Shown here in pieces: positions 46,319 to 55,592 of a stretch of 64,000 nucleotides of DNA (its first letter is position 1; each line of letters begins with the position of its first letter). This DNA is from Siphonodentalium dalli (lineage: Eukaryota; Mollusca; Scaphopoda; Gadilida; Siphonodentaliidae), in assembly GCA_032622095.1 (NCBI GenBank), contig CP136067.1, forward strand, positions 58,753,899-58,817,898, given 5' to 3'. Both the position numbers and the translations under genes were made by a program. A model generated the notes under the pieces. It was not told the DNA's origin. It did no database searches and worked only from the letters and a program-made list of their open reading frames with translations.

Positions 46319-46468
46319 AGATGAGCTACAGGAAGAACTTCATGCCAAAATGAATACAAGCATAACTCAGGGTCTCCGTCCAGTGCAGAAACTCGCCATC
46401 CGATTAACTGACCTGTCCAGCCCCAAGGACGTCCACGACTGGCTTCAGCATAAAGGGTTCTCTGATAG
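46319..46468 (+). CDS. EPS8: EPS8-family protein, effector domain first part (exon f)
   Basis: 150 bases; donor gtaaat. The peptide DELQEELHAKMNTSITQGLR, then PVQKLAIRLTDLSSPKDVHD and WLQHKGFSD, is a clear match to the EPS8 C-terminal effector domain. In the family the region reads DEL..RLT...I.YDSTPEDVKTWLQ.KGF, and the WL(Q/E)xKGF motif opens the SAM/PNT-like helical bundle that binds actin and SOS1/Rac partners. The acceptor lies in a run of alternating AG (ccagagagag). Phase from exon e requires the third AG, giving a start at 46319; other AGs would shift the frame or add residues. It leaves in phase 2 (AG, completing Arg with the next exon). Confidence 0.92.
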
Positions 46469-46481
46469 GTAAATGAATCAT

Positions 46482-46826
46482 TGGTTAACCAATTCTACAC
46501 TAAATGGATTCTCCCATCATTGCCCGCTCTCTAAACTTTAAATGCAAACAGGCTTATTATAGACCAAACATTTAGCATTGCCCGCTCTCTAAACTTTAAA
46601 TGCTAATAAGCTTATTATAGACCAAACATTTAGCATTGCCCGCTCTCTAAACTTTAATGCTAATAAGCTTATTATAGACCAAACATTTAGCATTGCCCAC
46701 TCTCTAAACTTTAATGCTAATAAGCTTATTATAGACCAAACATTTAGCATTGCCCACTCTCTAAACTTTAAATGCTAATAGGCTTATTATAGATCAAACA
46801 TTTAGCATTGCCTGCTCTCTAAATAT
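46482..46826 (+). repeat. 57-58-bp minisatellite grown at a MITE end
   Basis: Six units begin at 46518, 46576, 46634, 46691, 46748 and 46806, each starting 'cattgccc(g/a)ctctctaaa' and ending 'accaaacatttag'. The array starts right after a family R left end (TTAACC at 46483, 'tactaaatggattctccc'), so it probably arose within that MITE. It begins 50 bases after the exon f stretch ends. Confidence 0.85.
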
Positions 46827-47671
46827 TTAGAATTTTGGTCAGCCTAGCAAAGATTGCAATCATCGCCTCTAAAATAGGCTACATGCTTCAGTCGCCCAAA
46901 AGAACTAGATAATAAAGAGCGTTCTCTTGACTTACTAATTATGAGTGATTATATGGATTTCTGCGATGCCGGTGTGATACAAATGACAGTGATTATTTGG
47001 TGTCAAATTGGACCATGACTGGTCTTCATAGAAAATAACAGGACTATTAAGTAGCATCCATTATTCCAGACCTCCAGCGACATCACAGTTTTTAGTGAAA
47101 TAAAATGTTCCCAGCCAGAACTTCAGTTTGTAACACAAAAATACCAAAACATGGCCATTTCAAATAAAATAAGAATTTGTTTATATATATACCAGCTCAC
47201 ACTAGAAAGTAATAAAGAGCAATTATAACCCGATCATTTTTGATGGGCAATCCTCTAGTAAAATATTTATACCAAGAAATGTCATCTTTATTGTGAAATT
47301 TGTACTCCAGACGAAGCAGATACACCTTAATTTTGTTACTTTTTGTCATTCTTGTGACCTTTATCAAGCGAATGACAGATCATCTCAATCTTGTAATATC
47401 CTCTCAAGTTGCATGCATGATTTAAATTCACGCATACTTGCACTTCATCTGCATATGCTCATATCCAAATTATGGCAGTGTGCCAAGAATCCCCGATCTC
47501 TGTTGAGGCCATTTCTTATGCTGACACGTTTATTAATGAACTCAAATTCTGTTGTCTTTACATTTTATATACTTGAATTTTGGCAGATTTCCGTGATTGC
47601 AAGAAATGACATACACAACACTGTACACAATACCTTTTCATCTGCAGCTGTGGTTTTATCTCGACAGTATG

Positions 47672-48045
47672 CAGGGGCGCCGGAAGCATCCAAGGGCAAG
47701 GGGGCAGAGCCTACAAAAAGGGCACTTTTCCGCAAAAAAGGGCATTTTCTCCGCAAACTCGGGGAAAATAACCATAAATTCATTGTGGCAAAAATCCCTA
47801 TTTTAATGGTATTTGTCGGTTTTTATGGCCGTTTTGTGATAAAATTGACAAAAAATTAATATTCCTTGTGAAATTGGTGGTATTTGGACCAAAAAAGTCA
47901 CATTTTGCTATAAAAAACACGAGATTAAACACACAAAAAGCATTTTCTGTCTCCAGAAAAAGGGCAAGTCCTGCCCCTGCTCGCCCCCCTTGGTCAAGGG
48001 CAGGGGGTCAGCTGCCCCCTCTGCCCCCCTCTTCCGGCGCCCCTG
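47672..48045. mobile_element. hAT MITE with exact 8-bp target duplication
   Basis: The termini CAGGGGCGCCGGAAG and CTTCCGGCGCCCCTG are perfect inverted repeats, flanked by ACAGTATG at 47664-47671 and 48046-48053. An 8-bp duplication and CAGGGG ends are typical of hAT elements (established). The inside carries repeated 'aaaagggca' motifs at both ends. The 188-codon open frame entering it from 47293 is chance. Confidence 0.9.
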
Positions 48046-48197
48046 ACAGTATGAGCTCTCATATAAGTCTGACAAGAGGTCCGTTGAATTAAAATTAATA
48101 CTCTAATTATCTCTAGCAATTTCATTATCTATTGAGTAGTTTATTTATAAAAAAATTGCTTCATATAAATGACACATTGCTGTAAAAATGACTTCAG

Positions 48198-48333
48198 ATG
48201 TTTGGAAACGTTTGAGCAGTATTCCGGCAGAGACTTGTATGGAACACCCAGGGAAAAGCTAGATCGTTTGATTGGACGAGAAGAAGCCGGACGAGTGGAT
48301 CAGCAACTCAGCATCCAGAAAAACATGGCTGGT
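48198..48333 (+). CDS. EPS8: EPS8-family protein, effector domain second part (exon g)
   Basis: 136 bases, phase 2 in, phase 0 out; acceptor tgacttcag, donor gtatgt. The peptide [20 protein letters not shown], then LDRLIGREEAGRVDQQLSIQ and KNMAG, aligns with the family block that reads ...[55 protein letters not shown] corresponds to the SAM-like helices 2-4, EEAGRV to EGARV, and LSIQKN to ITVQKA. The cysteine and hydrophobic core positions fit; surface residues are diverged. Amphipathic helices here cap actin barbed ends in vertebrate EPS8. Confidence 0.92.
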
Positions 48334-48391
48334 GTATGTATTAAAATTGTTTATGGCCATCGGGTCCTAAATTGAGATACCAGCGTCTTAT

Positions 48392-48477
48392 CCCTTTCAT
48401 GACGGTTGCTGTGCTGGTGCAGCATTAAAGATCTTGTGCCAGTGTATTCTCTTATATTTGCGAGTCTCCCATTGCTT
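48392..48477. mobile_element. Truncated family P MITE
   Basis: CCCTTTCATGACGGTTGCTG... is followed by one 'cattctcttatatttgcgagtctccc' arm, then breaks off where the duplicated segment (partner of 19396-19785) starts. It lies 58 bases after the exon g donor. Confidence 0.6.
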
Positions 48478-48621
48478 AAATTGTTTAAGAGTTGTTTAAA
48501 TTTTAAAAGTGTTGTGAAATTAAATTAAATTAACTTATCAGATATTCTATTTTGAAACTGAATTAGAAACTCTGGTAATTTGTCCTAATTAGGAGATTCA
48601 GCATACTTTTTGCCATATTAA

Positions 48622-48857
48622 CCTTTTCATGACATTAATGATTATGTGCCAGTGCTTTCTCTTATATATGCGAGTCTCCCATAGGGAGCCTCGCATATTT
48701 AAGAGAATTCACTGGCTTACAAGGTCCAGGTAAATGTTGTTAGGCCAATAATTCTCTAATATATGTGAGGTTCCCTGTGGGAGACTTGTGTATATATAAG
48801 AGAATGCATTGTTACAGGGTTTTTGCAAAATTTCAGGAAGCTCCAGTCACGGAAGGG
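48622..48857. mobile_element. TTAA double-hairpin MITE (family P) in a duplicated segment
   Basis: TTAA at 48618-48621 and 48858-48861; CCTTTTCATGAC ... AGTCACGGAAGGG, with two internal hairpins. Its left 140-bp flank (48478-48617) matches 19396-19541. Confidence 0.75.
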
Positions 48858-49347
48858 TTAAAAAGCAATTTCCCTAAATGATTATCCACCCCATATGGGC
48901 CATAAAAGTACTGTTAAAACATTTTAATTATTGGAGATCTCTTATATAGAGAGTAATCAATTGGTTCGGAGAATTACGTTAAACCTTGTGTTATTATTAA
49001 CTATAATAAGCCAGCGCAAAAGGTTGCAACACAAATTTTATCGGGAGACTGAAAATCTGCTGTAATGTTGCTACGAGTGATATTTGGCTGTGCAATGGGA
49101 TGTCTCATAGTTTTTAAAAAACAGGGACATTGTGGATTTAGCACTGTAAAATTCAACTATAATGGTTAAATATATCTCTATTATGATGTGCCTGACTTGA
49201 TAAAATCCATGATAAGTTTCCTTTTAGGAGATATTTTTTCAAAGTTATGTACCATAATATTACCCTAAATTTACGGTAAAAGACATAAATGTCATTCCAC
49301 CAGCCAACCATACGATGAAATAAATGTTGTACCCACCAAAGGGTTAA

Positions 49348-49541
49348 CCATTTCTTTACAAAATGGATTCTCACACCCAGTTATAAAAGTATATATTGGA
49401 ATGGTATATAATTTATTTGGAGGGGTGTTCAGGAAAAATGAGCCAACGACAGATAATACAAGTGCAGAAGAACACCCATTTATTATTGGAACATTTCCCA
49501 AAGGAAAACTACTCACCAATGAGTATTTAGTATAGAAATGG
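49348..49541. mobile_element. TTAA MITE (family R), intact ends
   Basis: TTAA at 49344-49347 and 49542-49545; CCATTTCTTTACAAAATGGA ... GTATTTAGTATAGAAATGG. The inner sequence 'attggaatggtatata...ggaggggtgttcagg' matches 46027-46256. Confidence 0.75.
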
Positions 49542-49909
49542 TTAACTTATAATGAATCAGAGAAAATTCTAAAACAAGATATAGTGATCTATGGAAGCAC
49601 TGAAGATTATTTTAGAAATATGGTCAGCGAAATGTGATAAGTAATCAGCGATCAAGACATTTGGCAGTCTTGTGCTTTTGGAAACTATCCAGCAATGATG
49701 TTTTCTAATAGCCGAAAATTTTATAAAAAGTTTCTGAATTGTGGCAATATACTAGCTATTTTTGACAGAGAGAATGCATGATATGCCAGATGGAAAAAAA
49801 GTAATCAGCTTGTCATGACAACATGATATAGTAGTGGATAATTCCTAACTTATTTCAAGGTTTTGTGATTGTCATTATATTTATACTGATAATTTTTCTA
49901 TTGCTGCAG

Positions 49910-50273
49910 CACGAAACAAAAGGTCGCCTCGAACTCCAGGCAATTCTACAACAACGAAAAGAACGAGTTGATACTAGGCTCAGCAATAGACCTCAGAGTT
50001 CAAGAGGTCAAAGTAAATCTGATGCACAGATTTCTTCTGACTATAAAGTCGCACGTAAATATACAGACCCAAACTTCGAACTTGTAAAGAAACCAAATTA
50101 TACAACAGGATATCAGGATGATGTGGTATTAAGGGAGAAAACAAATGTGGTTGGTGGACAAACTGGGCACGGTCAGCTGCCCAATCGGAGGGAACCTTAC
50201 AGGCGATCTGGAGGTCATGTGAATATGGGTTTCAGTCCAGAATCCAATCCAGATTATTCTTCCGGTTCAGAAG
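49910..50273 (+). CDS. EPS8: EPS8-family protein, C-terminal tail exon (exon h)
   Basis: 364 bases: 121 codons plus one base, phase 0 in and phase 1 out; acceptor ttgctgcag, donor gtacga. It opens with HETKGRLELQAILQQRKERV, matching the EPS8 C-terminal motif SELQEIMRRRQEKI. After this vertebrate EPS8 soon ends; here about 105 more residues follow, hydrophilic and rich in Arg, Ser, Asn, Tyr and Gly (for example YKVARKYTDPNFELVKKPNY and NPDYSSGSE), predicted to be disordered. Reading past the donor reaches a stop within a few codons, so without the last exon the protein would end at GTTLS. An intron-retention form is thus possible. Confidence 0.9.
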
Positions 50274-52088
50274 GTACGACCCTATCATGATCACTCCTCC
50301 AACATGTTGACAAATGTTTTATTTCCAGTGTTCTGGATCCAAGCCCTTATATGCTTCCTTCCACCAGACCTGACAACATTTTTCGTTCTATTCTTGCCCC
50401 ATTGTTCGTTATCAGTTTTATTATTTTTCCTCATACCACAGGGTGTCAGGAAAAAAACTCTAGGATACAAGGTTGAAAGTTTTAGTTTTTGGGACTCGCC
50501 ACCCCCGGGACACAAGTTTTTTTTCCTTTCCAATCTTGGACACCCACCTCTACAACAAAAGTTTTTTCCAAGGGCAATTGTTCTCCACCACATCACGCTA
50601 CCCTTATACGTCTTACATATACGGCATATTTACCCACCTCCCCTGCACAGACCTTATGCATCATACCTACTAGTATATATATGATCCTGCTTTACGTCAT
50701 TGTAGTATATATGGGCAGTGTGGGTTTGGAGGGGGAGTGGGCAGTGGAGCGCATCACAAGCCCATGTGGCAGAAACACTAATCACAAAATTAAATGTCAT
50801 CATCTCAAAGATGAATACTTGTTTTGTAATAATTAGCATGTTTATGTTCAATTACTCAGCTTCTCATTATATCGGTAGGTAATTAATCCAAGGTCCCGTC
50901 TATCCAACGATGAACATCATACAATAATACAGGAAATATGTTTATCTTTCAATATTCATATCATTTAAAGCATCAGAAGAATTTAATGAGCTGACGTTGG
51001 CATCACAGTTATAAATGAATGTCAAAAACAATAAGAACTAATGGAAAATCATTTATTTGTTCAGTTCAATTTTTTCATCATAAGAAGTGGGACCCACCCA
51101 ATGATATTGTGTTATAAAAGAACAGTTATTGGGTTAATATTGTAATTAGGTGCCCCCCCTTCTCTTGATTAATGCTCTATATTGGTCCAGTTTAGAAGAA
51201 TGTACATTTAAAATAATTTTAGTAGTCATAATTTATCTTTAAACATGGATTTGAAAAGAATTATATGGCATTGGAAAAATCTGCTCAGAACCACCGACCC
51301 TCCCACCTGGACATTGTATCCTGGAGTTTTTTTCCTGCCCCCCGCATACTATGTGTATTCAACATAGAATTACATCTGACTGAACATTCAGTCTAACCCT
51401 TTCTTTACTAAAGACTCATTGATGAGTAGTTTCCTTAGGAAATGTTCAGGTAAAAAGTTTGTTGAACTTACTATCTAAACATATTCCAACAATGAATATG
51501 AATCCTTCTGCACTTGTATTATCTCTTCGTAATATTTAAGGATTTGTTGTCTGTTGAACATCTAGGAATGCACCTGATGCCAAAGATTCAATCAAAGCTA
51601 CTGATTAAGAATCAAATCAATTCATAAGAAATATTCTAAATTAAATAAGAACGAATCATTTCGCTGCATGAACGTATTCTGTGGAGTACAGGGTTCATTT
51701 CAAGATCATAGTAACAAGATTATTTCTTTTCATAGATTTGTACCAACCTATATATGAAATAAATCGATATTTGTTTTGTTATTTGATTCCACCTAGCTAG
51801 ATATTCGATTCAAATTCGATTCAACTTTTAAAGGTACTCAATCCGATCAGAGGGTCCTATATTACTATTTCTTTGGCTTCGGGGGTAAAAAATATTTGAT
51901 TCGAGTCGAGGAACCCACACGTCAAAGCTCACGAGTGATCAGATATCAATTTTTGAAATTCGTTAATTTCTCAAGATCTGGGACACTAATTTAGTCTGCC
52001 TCGTGGTCAAACAGACAAATTGCGGGTGTAAGATGGATAACTCTGAAATCAAGTGGTTAGTTATTAACAATAATAACCACTAAATAAG
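50274..52088. other. First part of intron h
   Basis: It contains a low-complexity C/T-rich stretch at 50400-50640 with several open frames that are by-products, a family R fragment at about 51400-51545 ('taaccctttctttactaaagactcattgatgag'), and a segment at about 51830-51930 ('ggtactcaatccgatc...gattcgagtcgaggaaccca') that recurs inverted at about 45555-45605. No exon is required by phase (1 to 1). Confidence 0.5.
51400..51545. repeat. Family R MITE fragment
   Basis: The left-end type sequence CCCTTTCTTTACTAAAG, with the inner 'gaaatgttcagg...gttgaacttactatctaaac' and 'ccttctgcacttgta', matches 46100-46250 in reverse. The far end is absent. Confidence 0.55.
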
Positions 52089-52200
52089 GGTATTCTATTT
52101 TGTGACATCACTCAGTAGTTTTGGGGGTATTCTATTTTGTGACATCACTCAGTAGTTTTAATGTTTTTCTATTTTGTAACATCACTCAGTAGTTTTAATT
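52089..52200 (+). repeat. Three-unit tandem repeat, 38-39 bp
   Basis: 'ttctattttgtgacatcact' followed by 'cagtagtttt' occurs three times in a row (about 52092, 52130, 52167). Confidence 0.75.
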
Positions 52201-52265
52201 TTGTCGAAAATGGCCCATTACAGGCTTCATGCCCAAAAAATAAAGTTCTATTACAATATATTTAA

Positions 52266-52336
52266 CAAGTTGACTGCTGACTCCCATTCAATTACATGCA
52301 AAAAGTACGAGATAATTGTAGTTGGCAGTCAACATG
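52266..52336. mobile_element. Short TTAA hairpin element, second copy
   Basis: TTAA at 52262-52265 and 52337-52340; CAAGTTGACTGCTGACTCCC ... GGCAGTCAACATG. It matches 37128-37223 through 'cattcaattacatgcaaa'. Confidence 0.65.
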
Positions 52337-52594
52337 TTAAGCTATTTGGTGAAATAATATTCTCAGTTCATTGAACGATTATGGAAACAGCCATGATGGT
52401 TTAGTTATAGCAACAGAAAGGGAAAAATATACTTGGCTGTAAGGCCTATCTCAGACATAATGGGTGCTAATATTATGTATTATTATCCATCCCTTACTTA
52501 CACAATTTCTGATTGGGCAAAAGCTGTCACATGATAATCCTTGGAAAAGTCAGACTGGACTACGAAAGTGTGTCAAGAAAATACTACCTGACAT

Positions 52595-52835
52595 CACAGG
52601 AGTCCCAAAAGTCATATTGGACTCAGTCCAATATGACCTTTATAAAAGTTATAGGGACTCGGATGACATCATATGGATAATAAAAATGTCATTATACAAT
52701 GTTGTGTACAGTATGTGTTTTCTTGTACTCATCCAGGTTGTGGTGAAAAGTCATATTGGACTTGACGCTACATCTTTTCACTACAACCTGGACTTGTACA
52801 AGAAAAACGCATACTGTACACAACATTGTATAATA
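52595..52835. repeat. Two adjacent hairpins sharing GTCATATTGGACT
   Basis: Hairpin 1: GTCATATTGGACT (52611-52623) pairs with AGTCCAATATGAC (52625-52637), with outer GAGTCCC/GGGACTC. Hairpin 2: ATTATACAATGTTGTGTACA (52691 on) pairs with its complement ending 52835, a stem of about 60 bp. Its loop again contains 'gtcatattggact'. The 126-codon frame over them is a by-product. Confidence 0.75.
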
Positions 52836-53067
52836 ACTTTATAATATTCTATTCAATATTGAATTTCTGAATGGTTATTGGATTCAAGTGAAAAAGTGGT
52901 ATTCTCAGGAGCCTAGTTCAAACATAGCGATTAAATAAACTTACGGTTTCATGATATGTGTCTCTTCTTGCATGATCCTAGGGTTAAATATGATTTTAGA
53001 GACATGTTTTGGCGACTTTCTGTATATTGAGTATTCATGTAAACTCTAGTTTTATCAAAATTTTCAG

Positions 53068-53159
53068 ATTCTGCAATTGACAACACTGGGCAAACCTTGA
53101 GAGACTTGCTTCGCCGACAGAGACAAAGACTGAATTCCAGCCAATTCGAACCAATGTAG
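53068..53159 (+). CDS. EPS8: EPS8-family protein, last coding exon and stop (exon i)
   Basis: 92 bases: acceptor aattttcag, phase 1 in, 29 full codons, then TAG at 53157-53159. GAT (Asp) is formed across the splice with exon h. The peptide SAIDNTGQTLRDLLRRQRQR, then LNSSQFEPM, is strongly basic and amphipathic. TLRDLLRRQRQRL resembles the family's LQEIMRRRQEKI tail seen already in exon h, so the motif appears twice in this protein. No poly(A) signal could be fixed with confidence; several AATAAA-like strings follow (for example near 53396 and 53423). Confidence 0.85.
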
Positions 53160-53201
53160 TACTATGAGAGCTTAACAGAGACAAACTGACTTCCAGCTAG
53201 A

Positions 53202-53795
53202 TTAGCAGCGTGCTTCCAAATGCAGTAAACATGTGGCAGTCTTGCAGTTTCCTTGAAGAAATTGTCTGATATCGTTAAAATTCTTGTGTATTAATAACCA
53301 TTTGAACAGGGTATTTGCTGGCCTGAATATCCTTTGCTGAGATAATATTTGACCAAACAAACCTCTCCATAAATAATACAAATCCCTGAACTGAAGTAAT
53401 AAACACATTTTTTCCTTGAATAATAAATAATAAAGGAGTGATAGAGTGATTATAGAACATAATGTGGGAATAACACTGAAAATGTACACCCCCACATTAG
53501 CTATTAAATATATTGCACTAATTCTAGTATGTGTTGTACATCGTACTGACATTTTTAAAAAGCCACTAATTGGCCTATTGCTTGTTGGAACAGTGGCCTG
53601 GTCAGAGAAATCTTTGAAAAATAGTTCCCAGTCATTCTGTTTTAGAAACCTTGTCCAAACTAGTTCCTTCTCAGAATCCAATGAATAAGACAAACCAGAA
53701 TTAACAAAAAACATAACAATAACAGCTGGGGCTACTGAGATGAGGGTTTTCAACCTTAAGTTCGACCATTTGAAATTTTCTTTGGGAACTTTCAT
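53202..53795 (-). CDS. Antisense ORF of 197 codons with hydrophobic segments, unknown
   Basis: A complete ATG-to-stop frame on the - strand, opposite the presumed EPS8 3' UTR, with an in-frame stop four codons upstream of the ATG. The predicted product has a hydrophobic stretch near residues 18-38 (LISVAPAVIVMFFVNSGLSY) and a long one near residues 94-128 (ISAIYLIANVGVYIFSVIPT and following), suggesting two or three membrane segments, and a basic C-terminus. I recognise no family. In sequence this AT-rich, a 197-codon frame is unlikely by chance but not excluded. It could be an intronless gene, a relic of a longer gene, or UTR sequence that happens to be open. No promoter was seen. Confidence 0.3.
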   Translation of the reverse strand: MKVPKENFKWSNLRLKTLISVAPAVIVMFFVNSGLSYSLDSEKELVWTRFLKQNDWELFFKDFSDQATVPTSNRPISGFLKMSVRCTTHTRISAIYLIANVGVYIFSVIPTLCSIITLSLLYYLLFKEKMCLLLQFRDLYYLWRGLFGQILSQQRIFRPANTLFKWLLIHKNFNDIRQFLQGNCKTATCLLHLEARC

Positions 53796-54351
53796 GGAAA
53801 TTGACTATTGGCTCACCCCTGCATGTCAATATCCCTGACAGTTTTGAACCACTTATTTTTAAATTTACCAGTATATTTTTGTGTAATTCTGACATTAGGA
53901 GTCTTCCACAATATTAGCCAGATGAGGTTTAAGGAATTCTATCTTTGAACTACATGAATTGTGTCCCTGTATATAAGCCTCTGAATGTTACCTCATTCAT
54001 GTGATTTAATACCACATTTTTGTCTATTAAAGTTATATAATTCTGAGTAAAACTGGTAACATGTATGATAACTCAATGTACTATTATAAAGTATGCTGTA
54101 GATTTATCTATGTAATTTATTCGCTGGACTATATTTTACTTTGTCCACTGAAGTGACTATTAAGACAAGCATGTGGAGTTCCCTTTGACTTATGGCATGG
54201 TTAACATGCTGTGACAAACTAAACACAATTGGCAATACTAGCAGATGGCAATCCAATCCAGAATTTAGTATCTTATTATACAGCTGACAGATCTTATTAC
54301 TCGTGCGAGGGATTAATATCAACAAATTTTAGCATTTGTGATGCTTTCCGG

Positions 54352-55004
54352 TAGGGCCCTTCAAATTGATTCGATGTGATTCAATATTGTTCGTCTGATT
54401 CGATTCGAAATCGGCTGTACTGATTCGAGTTTTATCAAATCTTTCCATCAGGTGCTTTTCCGTGATTTGTGCAAAGAGACTCACAATACTAACTACTAAT
54501 AATGCATACAGGTATAACACTGTTGCAAATGATTTATAAATGGATCACTCTATCTATGTGGGCATGAGTCCACTGTGACCGCGGGGTTCCAGCAATTGCA
54601 TGTGACATGGAAATTACATGCAACATCATTCGGCAAACCTCGTCAGTCTCTGTTCTGTAAAACAAAATGACAGATTTCACTATACCGAATGTTAAAGTTT
54701 GGAAGGACATTATGTCTATATATAGTAACACCATTTGAACATTGAATTCACATCTGTCAGTAATCATGATGAAAATGAGCTCCATGCATATTCTAGTTTA
54801 CTGACTTCACCTTATGATAGACGGTTCATAACACAAAAATACATGAACATGGTTAGATATTAAATGCATAATTCATTCACCATTTCTTATTATTATGACA
54901 TTTTGGGCTCATTACGGCTACCACTTTTAGCATTCCCGAACTGTTCTGTATCTTTAATCTTGATACAGTTGAGACAAAGATTCAATTTGATATTCGATGC
55001 ACCC
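54352..55004. mobile_element. Short hAT-like element related to 59321-63631
   Basis: The left end TAGGGCCCTTCAAATTGATT and right end (GATATTCGATGCACCCA) resemble the TIRs TAGGGTCCTGCGAATATTCG / ATTCGAAGCACCCTA of the larger hAT element, including the run of ATTCGATTCGA motifs. No exact 8-bp duplication was found, so it is older. The inside is non-coding. Confidence 0.5.
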
Positions 55005-55074
55005 ATCTTTATCGATTAAATTCTGATACTGATCTGTCTGAAAACAACATGCTATTCAGAAAATTTGTATTTAA

Positions 55075-55588
55075 AGGGACCTCAGGCCTTCGAAGTGGGT
55101 TCATGTGAAATAAGTTAAATTGTATAAAAGTTTGCAAAACAACTATCATCAACAAGTACATTTAAAAATAGATCTACTTTGTTATAATTTTCATTATTAA
55201 TAGATCTCCAATAACAGAATTTCACCTATTAAAACCATAATTATGTAAACATTACTGTTACAGTGTAATTACCGATCAATGACCAATTATATTCCAATAA
55301 GATAAACCAATTAAACATTGGAAAAGGTTATAGCATTGAAAAATGTTCAAAAAATAATATAAGATATTTGAACTTACTACACTATTATCAATTCTTCATG
55401 GCAAATCACTGTAGCTGTTTTCTTTACATAACAATGGTTTAAACACGTAAACTTTCGTTAATAAAAAACTTTCAATAATTAATATAAGAACAAAGTTGAT
55501 CTGTTTCTCCATGTTCTTCTTAGTGGTCATGTTTTATAGACTTTTGTAATTTTTGCACATTTACTCATTGTGAAGGTCTTGGGTCCCT
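55075..55588. mobile_element. TTAA MITE of the AGGGACC (Kolobok-like) family, intact
   Basis: TTAA at 55071-55074 and 55589-55592; AGGGACCTCAGGCCTTCGAA ... GGTCTTGGGTCCCT. 514 bp. It is the short reference for 20628-21640 and 30197-31546 (inner 'gtaaacattactgttacagt', 'gatttgccatgaagaattg' type blocks in reverse). No coding capacity. Confidence 0.75.
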
Positions 55589-55592
55589 TTAA

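Noticed and set aside
47293-47859. 188-codon open frame on + strand
   Set aside because: It crosses from intron sequence into the hAT MITE 47672-48045 and has no coding character; chance.
50304-50836. Several 66-126-codon frames after exon h
   Set aside because: They overlap in three frames across a C/T-rich low-complexity stretch of intron h.
52464-52844. 126-codon open frame
   Set aside because: It is largely two inverted repeats; the peptide is a by-product of the hairpins.
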